DNA from: Caenorhabditis remanei
Lineage: Eukaryota; Nematoda; Chromadorea; Rhabditida; Rhabditidae
Direction: 5' to 3'
Length of the DNA stretch: 64,000 bases
Assembly: GCF_010183535.1 (NCBI RefSeq)
Contig: NC_071329.1
Location: forward strand, 18,800,879 to 18,864,878
The notes beneath the pieces were generated by a model. The model saw only the letters and a program-made list of their open reading frames with translations. It was not told the DNA's origin and did no database searches. How positions within the stretch are numbered: position 1 is the first letter of the stretch; each line of letters starts with the position of its first letter. Made by a program: the position numbers and the translations under genes. Positions 1 to 11,457 of the stretch are shown here, piece by piece.

Positions 1-848
1 ATTTTGGGATTCGTGACCTAAAATATTTGAATTTCAACAGTTTTGAACAATTTCTGGGCTCCATTTCAATATAGAATCTCTTGTAAAGCTTTAAATTGGG
101 TTTAAGGATCCCTAACTCAGGAAAATACTGATTTTCAACGTTTATACATGATATAGAGGCTCAGAAAAACAAAACAATGCATAAAATTATACATTTTTTG
201 CTGGATTTGCATAATTTTATCATACATTAACCTCTTTTCTATACATTTTTTATTCTCGACCTCGGAATCTCAATTTTAGTAGTTCAAAACAATACTTCAG
301 CTTGTCAGGACTACATTTTGAAGGATGGTTAAGGTTTTAAGCCCCCCACCCTGAATTTTCATGTTTTAAACCTTAAAATATATGAAAATAGGTAAAACTG
401 ATGATTTGAGACTATTAGCGTTGTTCTCACCGGAATTTTATGTCAAACGTTGATCTTTTTCCTGATTTTTCGGTTAAAATCGGTTTTTTCCAGTCTCAGC
501 CTGTTCAGAGACACCCGTCTGTCCCGTTTTTGCTGACTAGGGTGTTTTCCAAAATGATCATTGGAATTTTGTAGCTAATACTGTTTTAGACTATTTTGGA
601 GCCGAAATTTGATATTTTTGAGAAATATTTTTGTTTAATTTTGATATAGAATCTCAAGTAAACCTTTTTTGTGTCTCAGACTTGTAAATAACCGTTTTTA
701 AATGTCAAATTGTGCTTTAGGTATCTTAGCTTTGGAAAATACTACTGTAGGACTCAATTTCAGTTTTCCGATCATTCTTATATATAAAACGCATGTGGAG
801 TCTGTCCATCTGTCCCAATGTCCGCAAATTTTGAGAAATGAGAAAGAA

Positions 849-925
849 AAGCGGCCGGGCCCAAAATCGAACTTGCGCTTTTTGCGCAGAGACCGCCGCC
901 TTGGACCACTCGGCCACGCGGATAC
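849..925 (-). pseudogene. Degenerate tRNA-like sequence (Leu/Ser-type)
   Basis: Read on the minus strand it has a perfect A-box-like D arm (GTGGCCGAGTGGTCCAAGGC) and a B-box-like T arm (AAGTTCGATTTTGG) about 30 bases later. The long D arm resembles class II tRNAs (Leu, Ser). The anticodon region is instead a TGCGC/GCGCA hairpin with an all-A loop, and the T stem does not pair properly. I read it as a tRNA pseudogene or a tRNA-derived repeat head, not a working tRNA. Confidence 0.45.
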
Positions 926-2795
926 ATTTCTGAGAAGGTGAACAAGTAAATGAGGAGAGGCCAGCCGGATGAAGCGCCGAAGGCGCGGCAGCCAGGCTGG
1001 TAATCTTATAAACAAATTTCCTAGAAATCCCTCATTTCCAAGATTCAGTTGATTCCTAGTACGTGACACCATTATTTCCAGAATTTCCAGCTGCCTTTTT
1101 AATCCAATAGACTTAACACCTGGAAATCCCTCATATTAGACAGTGACTCATTCGTTTTCGCCATCCAATTTGACACCAGATATCGATTTCTGGAAATTTC
1201 TAGAAGCCAGTGAAGATTCTATTATCATCTATCTAAAATTAAATAGATAGATAGCATAGTTTGTGGGTAATTGTAATATTATTTCCACTCAAATAGAAAA
1301 TGTATGTAAATTAAGGTCTGAATGCATTTTATTGTCATATTTTCATATGAATTAACATATCAGGATACTTTTTTCTCTGTTTTTTCCTGTTTTCCAGTTG
1401 CTTCCCCGTCACTGTTTCAATACAAATGTGTTTTAATGCATAGAAAATGCTAAAATCTAGCTGAAAATGCTTCAAAACTCAATTCCAACTCATTTTTTCC
1501 CTCTGTCCACTTTCGCTCTCAATGAATGCGGGAAACGGGAGCGAGCAGAATGAAAAGAGCAGAAAAGAAAAAAAAGTGCACTTGTAGTCCTGAAAGTGCT
1601 TCTGGACTTTGGCTTCTTTTGGAATATAGACATGACTAATTGTGTTAAGCTTATTATAGAAAACTTGGCAAGTTCAGATTTTCTAATAAATAAGCTCTAA
1701 TCAGGATATACCCCTATGAAAGTACAAAATACCTGCATTTTCCGGATTTTACTGGAATAGAATTGACGTCTGATTCATTTGTTTTTTTGGAGTGTCTGGC
1801 GGATCTTTGACGCATTAATCACTTTTGGAAGCACGTAGACACCTGCACTTTTTCATATTAAATTCAATTTCTATCGGTAAGGAAGGTGTTAATCTACTTT
1901 GATACATATTGACGTAAAACATGGTCTAGTAGACTCAAAATTTGTCTACTCTCTATTTCCTGTCTGATATTCATGTGTTATGCTATGAAAAGAGGATTAT
2001 AACAGTCTTAAAAACATACCGTCACGCTGGTTGAAATAATGTTCCGTTTTCATTGTTTGTATGTTCTCTTTTTTTTAAAGCTTGTAGGTCTCCTAATGAT
2101 CTGGCGCTCCTTTGACGCTTCCCCACTAAAATCAATGTTTGTGTTTCTTGGCAAGATTTACTGATCCATTATCTCAATTATGTTACTTGTAAAAGACAAA
2201 TTACGTTGTCTGGCGCGCCTTTGACGTTTTTTACTATCGTACAATATTTTGGTCCTAGAAAACCGGTTTTTAACAAATAATAATTAGTAAAACCCTGATT
2301 TTCAGCAATTTTTAGCACTTCTTGATATTTTTCCAGCTTATAAAGTCTAAAATTAGACTCAAAAATTGGAAAATTTGGAAATTTTCAGACGCTGTCGCAC
2401 GTTTGGCGCGTTTTTCCTATATCATAAGTTGGCCATTGGAAATTGATTTTACACCAAAGTGATCTAAACGCGTCAACGGTTTGCCAGACTTTTGTAAAAA
2501 TGCGTTTCGCTTACTATAAATGCGTCTGAGGCGCGCCATATTGGGGATACATCGGATAGACATCTACAACCCAGGAGAACTTCCGGACATCCCGGCAGAC
2601 ACACAGACAGAATAAGAAAATGCCCTCTAAACCAATTTCCAGCCAATTTTCGCTCTTTTATGCTCGAAATGATTCATTTGGACACTACTTCCGGTACTTG
2701 TCACCCTACAAACTTCTAAAATCAATCAAAATGTGTACTCACTTCATTCATTCAGCCCCCCCCCCCTCTTATCAATCACCCAATGTCAATCAGTC

Positions 2796-2800
<5 letters not shown>

Positions 2801-2846
<46 letters not shown>
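2801..2846. repeat. (GA)n microsatellite
   Basis: An uninterrupted GA dinucleotide run of 23 units lies about 350 bases upstream of the zinc-finger start codon. A shorter CT run lies near 2998-3020. It may be promoter-associated, but there is no direct evidence. Confidence 0.9.
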
Positions 2847-2850
<4 letters not shown>

Positions 2851-3144
2851 AACAGTCAAGGCCACCTCTCTCTCTCACTTGAGACATACATATTAGCAGT
2901 GAGTACGTGTATTTCTATGGAATCGAGATAAGAATCTTCCCATCCCGATTCATTAGTAGCGTCTGTGTCCATTAGCTGCTGGACCATTTTTCTCTGCGTC
3001 TCTCTCTCTCTCTGTCTCTTCTACTTCCCAATTCCATTCAATGCTTTGTTTGGCCATGACAATCGAGGGGGCAGCTGGTTTTTCTTTTTCATTCTCTCGT
3101 CTCCTCACTCTCTCCTATTAATTTTTTGATCTACATCAATAACT

Positions 3145-3159
3145 ATAATTTTTTTTCAG
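3145..3159 (+). promoter_or_regulatory. Trans-splice or 5'UTR 3' splice acceptor of zinc-finger gene
   Basis: A strong nematode acceptor (ATTTTTTTTCAG) sits 31 bases before the ATG at 3191. No donor is evident just upstream, so it is probably a spliced-leader acceptor. A 5'UTR intron is the alternative. Confidence 0.5.
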
Positions 3160-3190
3160 AAAAAAGATCATCTCAACTTGTGACTTGGGA

Positions 3191-6100
3191 ATGGTATCGG
3201 AAGTGACATCAACGAGTGGAGCAAAACCAGCGGAGGAAGAAGAATGGGAGGAGGTGAGTGTTTTTAGCTGGAAAACTGAGAAAATTTTAAAAATTTGGAG
3301 CATTTTCCGCTAAAAATAAGCTTGATAAAATTCCGCTCATTTAGAATGTGAAATGATTGGTTGTTTTTTTTTCAATACCAAACAGGATTTAGACTATGTT
3401 TACTGAACAATTAGATTTCGTGTCAGATTTCACAGAAAAATTCAGAATATTTGGAGCATTTTCCGCTAAAAATGAGTTTTTAGGTCTAAAATTGATAAAA
3501 TTGCAGATTGATCAAATTTATGCACTGAATCCTTCTGGTAAAAAAGTAACTAAGAAAGCTATAACATTCCAACGCTATTAATAATAGTGTCATAATTTAT
3601 GATAATATTATTATACTATTGCTGCACCGTCGACTTATATGTTAATTAATTAGTATATAAGCCAACAATGTTCTTTTTTGATTTTAGTTTAGTTATTCAC
3701 ATTTGTTTAGTTATTCCGGGCCGAGCCTTGTCTGCAAATTTTTTTGCAAAAATGTCTAACTTTCGACTCAAAAATGTGAACATTTTTTATGTATTTTCAA
3801 TATATAATTTATTTCTGATTGTTATGGGACGGTTAGTATAAGTATAACTATGTCGACCAATTGTTGACTCTCTAAACCAACAAAGATCAAAGACTATTTG
3901 TGTTGAACAAATATCCAACTTTGTAAATAGCACGTTGTAATTTTGTTAGTTATGATGGGAACGAGGAGTTTTTAGAATTTTTGAATCAAAAAGTTGTCAA
4001 CTACAAATATGGAGTTCTTGTTTTTTCTTAATAATTAAAATTAAAAGCAATTAACTCAATCCCAATTTTTATTGTTACTTCTTCTCTCTTTCTCTCTATT
4101 CCCTGCGTCATACCTGTGCAAACATAGAGAGCCTATCTATTTGACCAGTTGGTGGGTGTGAAGTACATTCTGATAATAATTATTCCAACTGATAACACTA
4201 TTCAAATAATATAGAAACTCAATATGACAATGAAAATGCGGGAAAATGGGGTGTCTTGAGGAAATTGACATGGGAGGGAAGGAAATATAAATTTTTAACT
4301 GCTGAGATTGGATAGAATCGGTTATATTCATTTTGTAGATCAAATCTAGCTTTTTATTTTTGTAGTTGTCAACTTCTCGATAGCTCCTCCCACTTTTGAG
4401 ATATGCGCCTTTAAAGTTGGAAATTCGAAAAAATTGAGGAAAGCTGCCTAAATTAGTCATTTTTATCGCCAAAACATGATTTTTACACTAAAATAACCAT
4501 AAATTTCTATTTCTGACGTTAAAAACTACTCAAAACCCTATTTTCCATGTCGGAAATCACATTTTTAGCAACAAGTTGACCGAGAAGGTCTTGGTCAAGG
4601 TACACCACTATGAGAATGGGTACCAGGGTTCGATCCCGCTTGGGGTCAATTTTTTCTAAATTTTTGATTTTTTTTGTTTTTGATTTATTTTCCTTATGGA
4701 TGAAACCTAGCTTTTTATTTTTGTAGTTGACAACTTTTCGATAGCTCCGCCCACTTTTGAGATATGCGCCTTTAAAGACAAAGGAAGCGTTGTCCACACC
4801 CCAGCCAAGTTGTCAACTACAAATATATGTAGAATTTTAAGTAGATCAGTTTTGTGACAGATTATTTCCATTTTTCCTTTGTTATCAATAAGTTATAGCC
4901 AATTTTTTGACAAAAATTCAAAATTCTGAAATTTTGCAGGAGCACATTTGCCAATGGAGCCGGTGTAAACAGTCGACTGTTCACTTTGAGACAATCGAGG
5001 CGTTGTTGGAACACGTAAATGAAAAACACATTCCAACACGACAAAAGTCAAAAGAGGATGGACTGGAAGCGGTCGTGTGCAAATGGGCGAACTGTGAGAT
5101 GAGCACGACGAGGGGCGATTTGAAGAAGAAGGTGAGCTATATTTGATTTTTTCAATAAAAAAATACAATAGGCAAGACGTAGAAATTCTGAATATTTTGA
5201 GCCAAAAACCAAGGTGATAGCTTGAAAAATAAGAATGTTACAGTGTTTTGAAGATTTTCGAAACTTTTCGAAATTTTTAGTTAGAAAAAATAGAGCTGTA
5301 ACTCACAATTTGAATGAAAACGTCATTTTCGGAGTCAGAAAGTGAAAGGCTTTCAGAAAAGTATGATCATGTCTAGGTTTAGGTCCCACCACGAAAAACA
5401 ACAAAAAATACAGTAACCCAGAACTGCTATTTCTGCTGTAATTCTGTTAGTTTTGACGCAATTCTATTGAAATTTTTATTTTTGAAATCAGTTTCCGGAG
5501 AGCTTTCATAAAAGTATAATCATGCTTAGGTTTACTTCAATTTCGGTCCCACCACAAAAACTACAGTAACCCGGAAAATCGTGGTGAGACCCAACTTGCT
5601 ACAAATCTCAGCATCATTATATTTTTCTGAAAGCTTTCGAAACGTTGAATTCAAAAACCTAAATTCCATTTTGATGGTGTTAAAATAAAGAGAGTTACAG
5701 TAGAAAAACAGATTTGCAGTTCTGGGTTACGGTAGTTTTCGTGGCGGGACCCAACCTGCACAAAACCATAGCATGATTATACTTTTCTGAAAGCCCGATT
5801 CTAGCCCAATTCAACTATCTTGATTTCAGACGGAATGGATGAAATGCCACTTCAAAACGCGGCATGCGCGAAGTGCAAAGCTGTTCAAGTGTCTATTCGA
5901 TGGATGTGACACACTGAAAGCGACAAGTCAAGAATTGGAGATTCACGTCAGAAGATATCACTCCATGAAGCCGAAGAAGGGTGATTAATTGAGGGAAACA
6001 ACAAAAAATGGGGGAAAAATATCTCAAAATACTGGAAAAATGCAATTTCTGATGCCTAATACCTTTGAAATCTAAAATAAATTTCAGAAAAGAAACCATC

Positions 6101-8223
6101 ATTACCACCGGAACCGGAGCCCACAAACCAGATCTTTGAAATCCATGGTTTGGGAAGAGTCAGTTGGAAACCAGCACCAATGTGAGTTTTAAGGGCTAGA
6201 GAAGGAAAAATGCGTCTGAGGCACCCCAGGATATCATTTTTGAATCCAGCGTGGTTTTAGCTTTTAAATGAATATAATCATGACTAGGTTTGGAGCAAGC
6301 TGGGTCCCACCACGAAAACTACAGTAACCCGAAAAATCGTGGTGAGACCCAACTTGCTCCAAACCTAGGCATGATTATACTTTTCTGGAAGCTCTTGAAG
6401 CGCTGATTTTAAAAGTGTAAGCCTAATTAAGATAGTGTCAAATCTTGCCCCGGTACTTTTTGCGAATCCTAAATTTTTGAAATTTTTCGAAAATCTTCGA
6501 ATTGTTGTAGCTTTTTCATTTTCAAGCTATCAATTTGATTTTTGGCTCAAAATATTCGAAATTTCATTTCCAGTGTAACCAAACCAACAATAGTGGAGTA
6601 TTCGGATGGTCCACGCTACGTATTCCCGGATGGATATGTGAAAGCCGACTTGGATTGTGATGGAAAGCCATTGGCAGACGATGAGTACTGGGCACAGGTT
6701 CACTATTTTGATTATGAGTGAGTTGAGAGTCAATTTACATAAAATAGGTGACCAGATTCAGAATCATCATGATTTCAGCTTTCTTTTCATATAAAATTTG
6801 AAGATTTTGGACAAACAAACAGACAGATAGACAGTGAATAGCTTCTAGGTGTCTATCTGTGTGTCCCGATGTCCAGTGTGTCCAAATTTTGTATCATTGG
6901 ATAGCTGAATTCATCAGGATTCTGAATCTGTAGGCAAAATACAACAATTTTGACATCCCGGACAATCAGACGCACAGAAAGACTGCTAGAAATCGTTAAA
7001 CACTGTTAAATAGCTTCGATATCCATTAGGGTGTCTATCTGTGTGCCCCGATGTCCAGGGTGTCCAAATTTTGTATTTTTGGATAGCAGAATGCATGAGG
7101 ATTCTGAATCTAATCACTAATTTATCTATCCAATTCCAGCCAACTCCCCATGGTACCATCCACCTCCAAATACCAATACAACATGCCACGTGGCGCCTTC
7201 AAACGGGCGGAACCAAATCGTCCGACACGGATTCGACGGAAAATGACCGAGGAGATGATAAAGGCAAGAGATGCCAGGAGGAGGAAGGAGGCGGGGCTTC
7301 CGCCGATAGATGCCGTCAGGATACGGATGCCGTGGAGGGAAGAACAGAAAGACACTCTATGCAAACAACTCGAAAAAGAAATCTCTCCACCACCAGATTT
7401 CATTGAGGAAGCGAAGAAAGTGGAGGATATCGATAGTGATATCGATGAGATGCCGAAACTCAAAGCTCATTATGAAGAGGATTCAGAAGTGGAGACGAAG
7501 GAGGTAGTGGAAATGACCAGGACACCCAACAAGTCGTCGACGACGTCGGAGCCAAGGACGCCCCGCCAGAATTCTGAAGGCACGCCCAAGAAAACGGCTC
7601 CAAGTACATCAGTAAGATTAGAAGATTCTGAATCTGCCACCGCTACAGATTCGGGTTCCGATTCGACAGCTGTGAGGACTCCCAGAAAACGAAAGATTCT
7701 GATAAAACGACTGTCTCGAAGCGTTGCCAAGGATTTAGAAGATTCGGATTCAGAATCCGAAGGTGTCACGCCGCCTCCAGAAATTCCGGAGATTCAAAAG
7801 TCACCCCAGAATATGACGGCTCCGCCAGCTACAGAACCCTCGACGCCCACTAAACGCCCAACACGTACGTGCAAAATGAACATGAGCTGTCTATCCGAAC
7901 AAGACGCTGAACTCGTGTGGAAAGTGATTCTGGAGAGCCCGATGAAAGAGAATCTGAATGCAACTCATGAAGTCAAGAATTCTGAATCTTCCAAGAAGAT
8001 CCAGAAGGTTCCAGAGTCCAGGAGAACGAGCCCACGGAAATCTGAAACCCCTGTGACCCCCAGATCCCAATCTGACGCATCATCTATTCTAGTGAAGAAC
8101 CTGAAGCGCCCAACGTCCCCTAGAAAACCGTCTCCCTGTAAAAAACGACCGTCCCGAGCGTGTCGAGCACTTGGAAGTATGGAGGAGGTCCCCTTCGATG
8201 TGGAGATTCAGCTAGAAGTGTAA
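3191..8223 (+). CDS. Triple C2H2 zinc-finger nuclear protein, 575 aa
   Basis: Coding exons: 3191-3253, 4940-5131, 5830-5980, 6088-6181, 6574-6717, 7140-8223. The junction phases agree and the total is 1728 bases. Residues 25-129 carry three C2H2 fingers: C25/C30/H46/H51, C68/C73/H92/H97 and C106/C111/H124/H129. The C-x4-C spacing with aromatic residues and the long inter-finger linker resemble GLI- and AEBP2-type fingers. A conserved-looking block follows (VEYSDGPRYVFPDGY, about residue 170). The C-terminal 360 residues are low-complexity, basic and Ser/Thr-Pro rich, with repeated TP and SP sites and KKR/RKR patches, typical of a disordered nuclear protein. Known of the family: such fingers bind DNA or chromatin. 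Inferred: a transcription or chromatin factor. I cannot name the orthologue. The last exon is unusually long and ends in EVQLEV-type acidic sequence. Confidence 0.85.
4335..4780 (+). repeat. Composite repeat: two direct modules flanking a tRNA-like core
   Basis: In intron 1 of the zinc-finger gene. Two same-orientation copies of a roughly 80-base module (about 4335-4415 and 4697-4777) share the cores TTTTTGTAGTTG, AGCTCCGCCCAC and TGAGATATGCGCCTTTAAAG. Between them is a unique core carrying GACGTTAAAAACTA, TTTTCCATGTC and a perfect B box (GGGTTCGATCCC at about 4627) followed by a T run. The same organisation recurs at 16.0-16.8 kb. Confidence 0.75.
5340..5800. repeat. ATAATCATG / GGGTCCCACCACGA interspersed repeat
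   Basis: Several alternating-orientation copies of a unit containing TATAATCATG(C/A)CTAGG, GGTCCCACCACGAAAAC and CTACAGTAACCC(AG). More copies lie at about 6260-6415, 12905-13645, 14450-14960 and 27870-28390. Copies face each other and would fold back. It looks like a dispersed non-coding family; no ORF or target duplication was seen. Confidence 0.75.
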
Positions 8224-8745
8224 GAACACAGCTGAAATCAAAAATTGTAACAAAAAATCTTTTTTGTCACATTTTGAACCGTTATCTCTAAAAATTAATG
8301 TACTGGAACCTCCTGACTATGAAAAGTACTGTTTTTGAACTAAAAGAGACAATGCCAATTAGCCAATTTTTGACCTAAACTAAACCTCAGAGAATTCTTA
8401 GCCCTAAAATGTCAAAAATGCATTAAAATCCACTAATTTTTAACCTATTCAATTATTATAGAAATTGTATTTGCTATTCCAGATACCCATTTTCCTCTAT
8501 ATTATTGCCAAACCTTATCCCCCTGCTACCCAAAATCCCTTTCCCATTATTATACGTGTTCTTATTATGTTCTCTTCACATTCACCTTTCATGTTCCCTT
8601 CCCAAAATGTCATTCAATCAATCATCTGCAATATATGTATCTCTACTGTTGCTCACAACCCACCTCTCACAATTTTCTGTCTTTAATTATCTATCTAATT
8701 GTCATATATTTAATTATTCCAGTAATAAATCAATTTGGTTTCCAC
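8224..8745 (+). other. 3'UTR and downstream region of zinc-finger gene
   Basis: No coding exon. AATAAA-type poly(A) signal candidates occur near 8722 (CAGTAATAAATC), about 500 bases after the stop. Short open frames across the C-rich stretch at 8465-8700 show no splice-phase or motif support. Confidence 0.4.
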
Positions 8746-8814
8746 TAGATGGATTTAAGGAAACAGTGACGGGATCTCAGACTATTTTAGGCAATCTCAG
8801 TCAATCTCTACACT

Positions 8815-8925
8815 ATTCTAAAGGCGCATATCTCAAAAGTGGGCGGGGCTATCAAAAAGTTGTCGACTGGAAAAATGTGTAAAATTTTACATGAATTATT
8901 TTTGTAGTTGACAACTTTTTTCTAG
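8815..8925 (+). repeat. Partial GTAGTTGACAAC/AGCTCCGCCCAC module
   Basis: One reverse-orientation copy of the dispersed module (AAAGGCGCATATCTCAAAAG, GGGCGGGGCTATC, GTTGTCGACT), followed by a short facing fragment (TTTTTGTAGTTGACAAC). Confidence 0.7.
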
Positions 8926-9069
8926 AAGCAGCGCGGAAAGAGTTATGAGTCCAGACAGAAAAGTTACTAAAGCGCGTCACAGGCGCCCCAGCCTTCATCC
9001 GATTGTTCCTTGCCGCTGTATGCATATTGTAAAATACCAGATTGCGCCTATCTGTATTTTAGCATTTCT

Positions 9070-9314
9070 GTCTGTTTTTGGTACACATTTAGTTTATGAT
9101 TGCAATCATTTATTTCCCGGTATAGCAAGGAGAAGGACTTGCCGTCCTTCACCCGCACCAGTATAGAAACTAGAATGTCAAGAGGAGAAAAGGGGACTCT
9201 CGGCCGGCCGCTGGGTTGTTTACGCCCCGCTGAGCCGAGAGCAATACGTCATCTCAGTCGAGAGAGAACCCGAGGAAAAGAGAGTAGAGACAGGTCAGAG
9301 ACTGGCCTGTGACA
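9070..9314 (-). repeat. LTR copy 1 (identical portion)
   Basis: Identical over its length to 10390-10634. It contains an internal CTCTCGGC...GCCGAGAG stem around a GC-rich loop (about 9197-9241). The 70-codon frame it carries is present in both copies and is only the LTR read through. Confidence 0.85.
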
Positions 9315-10210
9315 TCCTCCCCTCTTTGGAAAGAAGGTTTCGTCCTCGAAACTCTATGTAAGAGATCAAGTTAGAGACCACTTTCCGAAGGGTTTCCCTA
9401 AGGCTCTCCCCTCCTCTCGAGAACTGCTTCGTCCCGAAGAGTCAACCAACTTGGAATTAAAAGTGGTTGAGAACTTGCGGTGAAACAGTCCAAAAGAGCC
9501 TAAAACAGTGAAACAAACTATAAAACAACATAAAATACACAAAAATAAACAGTCGTCATCAAGGTCTCAAATACAAAAATCAGATTCTCATAGCGTCTTA
9601 TTGCCCTAATCTTATCTAGTGACCGAAGTTTTGTCAAACTGGCGGCGTTAGGAAGTTGCGGTAACATACAATAATAAACTATGATGTTTTGAGGCGAGTA
9701 TCTACAAGAAGAAAATCAAACATTCTAAAATTAAAAATTTTTGAAGCTGTATTATACAATTCAATTAACAATTGGGGGGACAATCTTCTCAATTATTGGT
9801 TCTATTCAAATCAGACTCATTTTAGCTGTTGAATTTTTGAACAGTCAATTACTTAATAACCATGCGCTTCCGCGCATGTGCTCATCCGCTCATTATCCTA
9901 CACTCACACTAGTGACTTTTTGTCTCAACTAGGGGTGGGAAATTTCTCAAAATGGTATTAAAAAAATTATAATTATATTGACTTTCCTTTCCGGCATTGA
10001 AGATCCCTTGACAGCTTTTCACATCAGGCCAATCCTTTTCCAGTGATTGAGGCCAAAACAATCCAAACCAAAATCCGCGATCGATTGAAATCGAGAACAT
10101 CGCAACTGCATTGCACTGAGACTGACGACGATGAATATTAGAGTAATATAATAGAAGTTATAGAATGAATAGTAGAAATGGGTGGGTAGTGGGGGGTTCA
10201 AATGGGGGTG

Positions 10211-10285
10211 GTGGGTTCCGTGGGTGTAGCGGTGTAGTGGTAGCACTTCAGGACAGATTTGAATCCTGCGACGACCTGAGTTCGC
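10211..10285 (+). other. tRNA-like segment inside LTR element
   Basis: GCGGTGTAGTGGTAGCACTT resembles a D arm and CAGATTTGAATCCTG a T arm, but only about 10 bases separate them, so no anticodon arm exists. It could be a tRNA-derived remnant carried in the element. It is not a functional tRNA. Confidence 0.3.
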
Positions 10286-10389
10286 AGATGATAAAGTTGA
10301 ATAATAGGGCGCCAACTTTATCACCCTACTCGAGGTGGGACCTCCATGTAAAAGGCATGAATGCGCCTGCTCATCCTTTTAACATTTCA

Positions 10390-10634
10390 GTCTGTTTTTG
10401 GTACACATTTAGTTTATGATTGCAATCATTTATTTCCCGGTATAGCAAGGAGAAGGACTTGCCGTCCTTCACCCGCACCAGTATAGAAACTAGAATGTCA
10501 AGAGGAGAAAAGGGGACTCTCGGCCGGCCGCTGGGTTGTTTACGCCCCGCTGAGCCGAGAGCAATACGTCATCTCAGTCGAGAGAGAACCCGAGGAAAAG
10601 AGAGTAGAGACAGGTCAGAGACTGGCCTGTGACA
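10390..10634 (-). repeat. LTR copy 2 (identical portion)
   Basis: Second copy of the 245-base terminal repeat, offset 1320 bases from the first. Perfect identity implies recent insertion or gene conversion. Confidence 0.85.
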
Positions 10635-10874
10635 ATATATGTACATAATCACTCCATATGATTATAATATATGTACACATTTACATATGTATGACACCCC
10701 CAACTGATTGAATATTCTGATTTCCGTTTTAGACACTTCCTTGTGTTGTTTCAATGATAAAAAGATGAAAGAACTGCGATTATTTTTCTCAGTGGCCTAG
10801 AAAACTCGAGTTTTGGATTTCTAGGCCATGTTATATATTAAAAGACGCAGAATGTCTTTGTGAATCTGTTCATG

Positions 10875-11019
10875 TTTTCAGAATCAAAAAATTTTGAGTT
10901 TAAACCAAGTTATGACGGTTCAAAGTTGATGGCCTAGAAATCCAAATGGTGGATTTCTAGGTCACCAACTTCAAACCGTCGTAACTTGCGTCAAACTCAA
11001 TATTTTTTGATTCTGAAAA
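10875..11019. repeat. Palindrome with GGCCTAGAAATCCA centre
   Basis: The left arm runs TTTTCAGAATCAAAAAAT ... GACGGTTCAAAGTTG ... CCTAGAAATCCA. The right arm is its near-perfect complement, ending TTTTTTGATTCTGAAAA. A third, unpaired arm copy follows at about 11068-11160. Confidence 0.8.
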
Positions 11020-11236
11020 CCCCAATGTGTTTAAAATGTCTTCTTGCATATTTTAATGTAACATGACGGTGGCCTAGAAACCCAAATTGTGTATTTCTAG
11101 GTCATCAACTTTAAATCGTTATAACTTGCATCAAACTCGATATTTTTTGATTCTGAAAGCACTGATGTCTTTAGAATGTAATTTTTTCCATTTTCAGATT
11201 ATAAAATATTTAAAAAATCTTGTTAACAAATCAAAG

Positions 11237-11242
11237 TTTATT
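11237..11242 (-). terminator. Candidate poly(A) signal of peptide gene
   Basis: AATAAA on the minus strand, about 215 bases after the Gly-Arg-Arg stop codon. Confidence 0.45.
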
Positions 11243-11457
11243 AAAAACTAATTTTGATGGGGATGGAATTAACATGTGTGATCGTTTTTGTGTGTGTGTG
11301 CGTGTGTAGTGAAAAAAAACCAAATTGAGGGAGGATTCTGAAGCAGAAAAAAGTGGGCGGAGCGAAGAGACGGACGGACGGATTCTGACGATGACGTGGA
11401 TTTGAGAGAAGCGGAGAAATTGATTTTTTAACAAATTGAGAAGGGAAGAAGGAAGGA

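Larger units (their letters stand above)
1..3158. other. Intergenic region, no gene seen
   Basis: I see no convincing exon here. The stretch is AT-rich and holds a degenerate tRNA-like sequence (849-925), half-copies of the interspersed CTGGCGCGCCTTTGACG element (near 1796, 2101, 2210, 2400 and 2530) and simple-sequence DNA just before the first gene. The last few hundred bases, rich in pyrimidines and GA/CT runs, probably contain the promoter and outron of the zinc-finger gene, but no specific element can be defended. Confidence 0.6.
8996..10634 (-). mobile_element. Small non-coding LTR element (TRIM-like), minus orientation
   Basis: Two directly repeated ends of at least 245 bases (9070-9314 and 10390-10634) are identical and enclose about 1.08 kb. 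Read on the minus strand, each repeat begins TGTCACAGGCC, and the copy at 9070-9314 is immediately preceded by a polypurine tract (AAAGAGGGGAGGA, complement of 9315-9327), as expected before a 3' LTR. Inside the other end lies TGGCGCCC (complement of about 10307-10314), a plausible primer-binding site. If so, the LTR is about 320 bases, of which the last 75 have diverged between the copies (they still share TGCGCCT, TTTTA and CATTTC). No gag or pol reading frame is present. Boundaries left of 9070 are uncertain and no target duplication was found. Confidence 0.65.

Noticed and set aside
7470..7769. 99-codon minus-strand frame inside the zinc-finger last exon
   Set aside because: Antisense shadow of the Ser/Pro/Asp-rich coding exon; no splice context or homology.
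10420..10632. Identical 70-codon frames at 9100 and 10420 as a duplicated gene
   Set aside because: They lie within the terminal repeats of the LTR element and start and stop without regulatory or splice context; no protein family recognised.
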